Origin: Sphingomonas sanguinis
Lineage (GTDB): Bacteria > Pseudomonadota > Alphaproteobacteria > Sphingomonadales > Sphingomonadaceae
DNA length: 64,000 nt
Reading direction: 5' to 3'
NCBI RefSeq assembly: GCF_019297835.1
Contig: NZ_CP079203.1
Coordinates: 3,910,001-3,974,000, forward strand
This document shows, one piece after another, positions 61,929 through 64,000 of the stretch. The notes beneath the pieces were generated by a model. It saw only the letters and a list, made by a program, of their open reading frames with translations. It made no database searches and was not told where the DNA came from. Within the stretch, counting starts at the first letter, position 1, and every line of letters begins with the position of its first letter. Position numbers and translations under genes: made by a program.

Positions 61929-63968
61929 ATGATGACGAACCCGTTGCTCGACACGCTGGCGCTGCCGCATTTCGGCGAAATCCGGCCCGACCAGATCGCC
62001 CCCGCGCTCGACCGATTGCTGGCCGATCATCGCGCGGCGGTGACGCATATCGTGGAGACCCGGCCTACTGGCTTTGCCGAGGCATGGATGCCGCTGGAGC
62101 GCGCGGACACCGCGATCGCGAGCCTGTGGTCGGCGGTGTCGCATCTGAAGGCAGTCGCCGACACGCCCGAGCTGCGTCAGGCCCATGCGGCGGGGCAGGC
62201 GCGTCTGGTCGAGAACCATCTGCAGGTGATGCAGAACCGTGCGCTCTACGACGTGCTCGTCGCGCTGGCCGCGACGGCGGAGTTCGCCGCGCTGGGCGAG
62301 GCGGATCGCGCGGCGGTCGAGCATATGATCCGCGACTTCCGGCTGTCGGGCGTCGCGCTGGCGCCAGCGGAGCGCGCGCGCTTCGCCGCCCTGTCGGTGG
62401 AGCTTTCGCAGCTTTCGACCGAGTTCGGCAACGCCGTGCTGGACGCGACCGATGCGTGGTTCGAGCATGTCGAGGACGAAGCCCTGCTGGCCGGACTGTC
62501 GGCGTCGGACAAGGCGATGTTTGCCGATGCCGCCAAGGCGAAGGGGCTGTCCGGCTGGCTCGTCACGCTCCAGATGCCGCACGTCAATGCGGTCCTGACC
62601 TTCGCTGAGGATCGGGGACTGCGTCAGCGGGTCTATACCGCGTCGGGCACGCGCGCCTCCGATCAGGGGCCTCAGGCGGGGCGGTTCGACAATTCCGGCC
62701 GGATCGCGGCGATCCTCGACCGGCGGCGAGAGGCGGCGCGGCTGCTGGGCTTTGCCGATCCGGTGGAATGGTCACTCGCCACCAAGATGGCGCCGAACGC
62801 GGGCGAGGTGCTGGCCTTCCTGCGCGATCTCGCGCGCCGGGCGAAACCGGCGGCCGAGCAGGAATATGCCGCGCTCGCCGATTATGCCGCCGACCATCTG
62901 GGGATCGCCGATCTCCAGCCCTGGGATGTGACCTTTGTTGCCGAGCGGCTGCGCGAGGCGCGTTTTGCGGTCGACGAGCAGGAGGTGCGGGCGCATTTCC
63001 CGGTCGAACGTGTCATCGCGGGGTGGCAGGATCTGCTCGACCGGCTGTTCGGCATCCGCCTGATCGCGCGTCCCGACATCGCCGTCTATCATCCCGACGC
63101 CTGTTATTACGACGTCGCGGACGAAGCGGGCACGGTGTTCGCGGGGGTCTATTCCGACCTTCACGCCCGCGCGGGCAAGCGCGGCGGCGCCTGGATGGCA
63201 CAGGCGCGGCCCCGGCTGAACGACGGCAATGTCCGGCGCGTGCCGGTGGCCTATCTGGTCTGCAACTTCGCGCCGAAGATGCCGGGCAGCCCCTCGCTGC
63301 TCAGCCACAAGGAGGTCGTGACCTTCCTGCACGAGACCGGGCATTGCCTGCATCACCTGTTCACCCGCGTCGACCGGCCCAATATCGCGGGCACCAACGG
63401 CTTCGAATGGGATGCGATCGAGCTGCCCAGCCAGCTGATGGAGGATTTTGCCTGGGACCGCGCCGTGCTGCGGGGCATGTCGGGCCATCACGAAACGGGC
63501 GTGGCGCTGTCGGACGCGCTGTTCGACAAGCTGATCGCCGCGCGACACTTCCTGTCGGGCATGTTCATCGTGCGGCAGGTCGAATTCGCGCTGTTCGACC
63601 TGCTCCTCCATCTCGGCACGCTGGGCGACGACCCGATGGAGGTGATCGAGGCGGTGCGCGACGAGGTGGCGGTGGTCCATCCGCCCGCCTGGCACCGCTT
63701 CCCGCACGCCTTCACCCATATCTTCGCGGGGGGCTATGCATCGGGCTATTACAGCTATCTCTGGGCCGAAGTATTGGCCGCTGACGGCTTCCGGGGTTTT
63801 GCCGACGCGGGGCTGATCGACCGCGCCACCGCCACCCGCTTCCGCGACGAGGTGCTGGCACGCGGTGCGAGCCGTCCAGCAGCGGCAAGCTTCCGCGCCT
63901 TTCGCGGGCGCGATGCCGATCCACAAACGATGCTGGTGCGCCATGGACTGGCCGTCGATGCTCGCTAG
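61929..63968 (+). CDS. M3 family metallopeptidase (oligopeptidase A/Dcp type)
   Basis: A 679-residue zinc peptidase with HETGHCLHH (H468, E469, H472) and FAHIF-like late segment AFTHIFAGGYASGYYSYLWAE, typical of M3 enzymes. ATG 61929 is preceded by AGAAGG; ATG 61932 is also possible. No signal peptide, so cytoplasmic. M3 enzymes break short peptides up to about 20 residues. It lies 10 bases after the thioredoxin reductase gene, so probably ends this operon. Oligopeptidase A and dipeptidyl carboxypeptidase cannot be told apart by eye. Confidence 0.94.
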   Translation: MMTNPLLDTLALPHFGEIRPDQIAPALDRLLADHRAAVTHIVETRPTGFAEAWMPLERADTAIASLWSAVSHLKAVADTPELRQAHAAGQARLVENHLQVMQNRALYDVLVALAATAEFAALGEADRAAVEHMIRDFRLSGVALAPAERARFAALSVELSQLSTEFGNAVLDATDAWFEHVEDEALLAGLSASDKAMFADAAKAKGLSGWLVTLQMPHVNAVLTFAEDRGLRQRVYTASGTRASDQGPQAGRFDNSGRIAAILDRRREAARLLGFADPVEWSLATKMAPNAGEVLAFLRDLARRAKPAAEQEYAALADYAADHLGIADLQPWDVTFVAERLREARFAVDEQEVRAHFPVERVIAGWQDLLDRLFGIRLIARPDIAVYHPDACYYDVADEAGTVFAGVYSDLHARAGKRGGAWMAQARPRLNDGNVRRVPVAYLVCNFAPKMPGSPSLLSHKEVVTFLHETGHCLHHLFTRVDRPNIAGTNGFEWDAIELPSQLMEDFAWDRAVLRGMSGHHETGVALSDALFDKLIAARHFLSGMFIVRQVEFALFDLLLHLGTLGDDPMEVIEAVRDEVAVVHPPAWHRFPHAFTHIFAGGYASGYYSYLWAEVLAADGFRGFADAGLIDRATATRFRDEVLARGASRPAAASFRAFRGRDADPQTMLVRHGLAVDAR

Positions 63969-64000
63969 GCGCGACACCGCCGCCATCCGCGCCTGGCGGG

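Noticed and set aside
1..64000. Insertion sequences, phage genes, tRNA or rRNA genes
   Set aside because: No transposase, integrase, phage structural protein, or tRNA/rRNA-like sequence was recognised on reading.

Overview
The window looks like chromosomal DNA of a high-GC alphaproteobacterium, most likely a Sphingomonas or a close relative in the Sphingomonadaceae. This is an inference from the kinds of genes present: large TonB-dependent receptors, a TorF-like porin ahead of kdp, GH31 and GH130 glycan enzymes, an autotransporter protease, and short GC-rich palindromic repeats between genes. There are no rRNA, tRNA, phage, transposase or CRISPR features that I can see. Almost every base is coding, and many neighbouring genes overlap by ATGA.

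Region by region. (a) 1-8.8 kb: two overlapping flavin-dependent halogenase-type genes (one cut by the window edge) lie divergent from a large TonB-dependent receptor; a small secreted protein and a secreted GH31 alpha-glycosidase follow on the minus strand. This resembles a carbohydrate uptake locus. (b) 8.9-11 kb: a Tat-exported phospholipase C/phosphoesterase. (c) 11.2-20 kb: a complete high-affinity potassium system in the order torF-like porin, a 27-residue membrane peptide, kdpF, kdpA, kdpB, kdpC, kdpD, kdpE. (d) 20-29.9 kb: map with a ParD-like gene, a YbaN-family membrane protein, an S9 oligopeptidase, nhaA, an epoxide-hydrolase-like enzyme, a DHA2-type exporter and an SDR/GH130 gene pair. 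(e) 29.9-35 kb: a single-module non-ribosomal peptide synthetase of the Pls/PosA type (A domain, carrier domain, three membrane-linked hexapeptide-repeat domains), coupled to its own phosphopantetheinyl transferase and an acetyltransferase; this architecture is known for enzymes that make cationic homo-poly(amino acids). (f) 35-51.4 kb: a subtilisin autotransporter, a two-component pair divergent from an FtsX-type permease, a large unrecognised secreted protein, a lipoprotein esterase, a GGDEF-EAL membrane protein, a MarR-GNAT fusion and a GNAT enzyme.

(g) 51.4-64 kb is the most suggestive stretch. A LysR regulator is followed by a same-strand run: STN-domain TonB-dependent receptor, SbmA/BacA-type peptide ABC transporter, TldE, TldD, thioredoxin, an unrecognised 297-residue protein, thioredoxin reductase and an M3 oligopeptidase. 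Read together these parts could take a peptide across both membranes, reduce its disulfides and degrade it. That pathway is my inference; the individual family assignments are firm.

Several 120-160 bp palindromic repeat elements sit between genes. One forms the end and stop codon of the epoxide-hydrolase-like gene, and another appears to supply the ribosome binding site of the phospholipase C gene.
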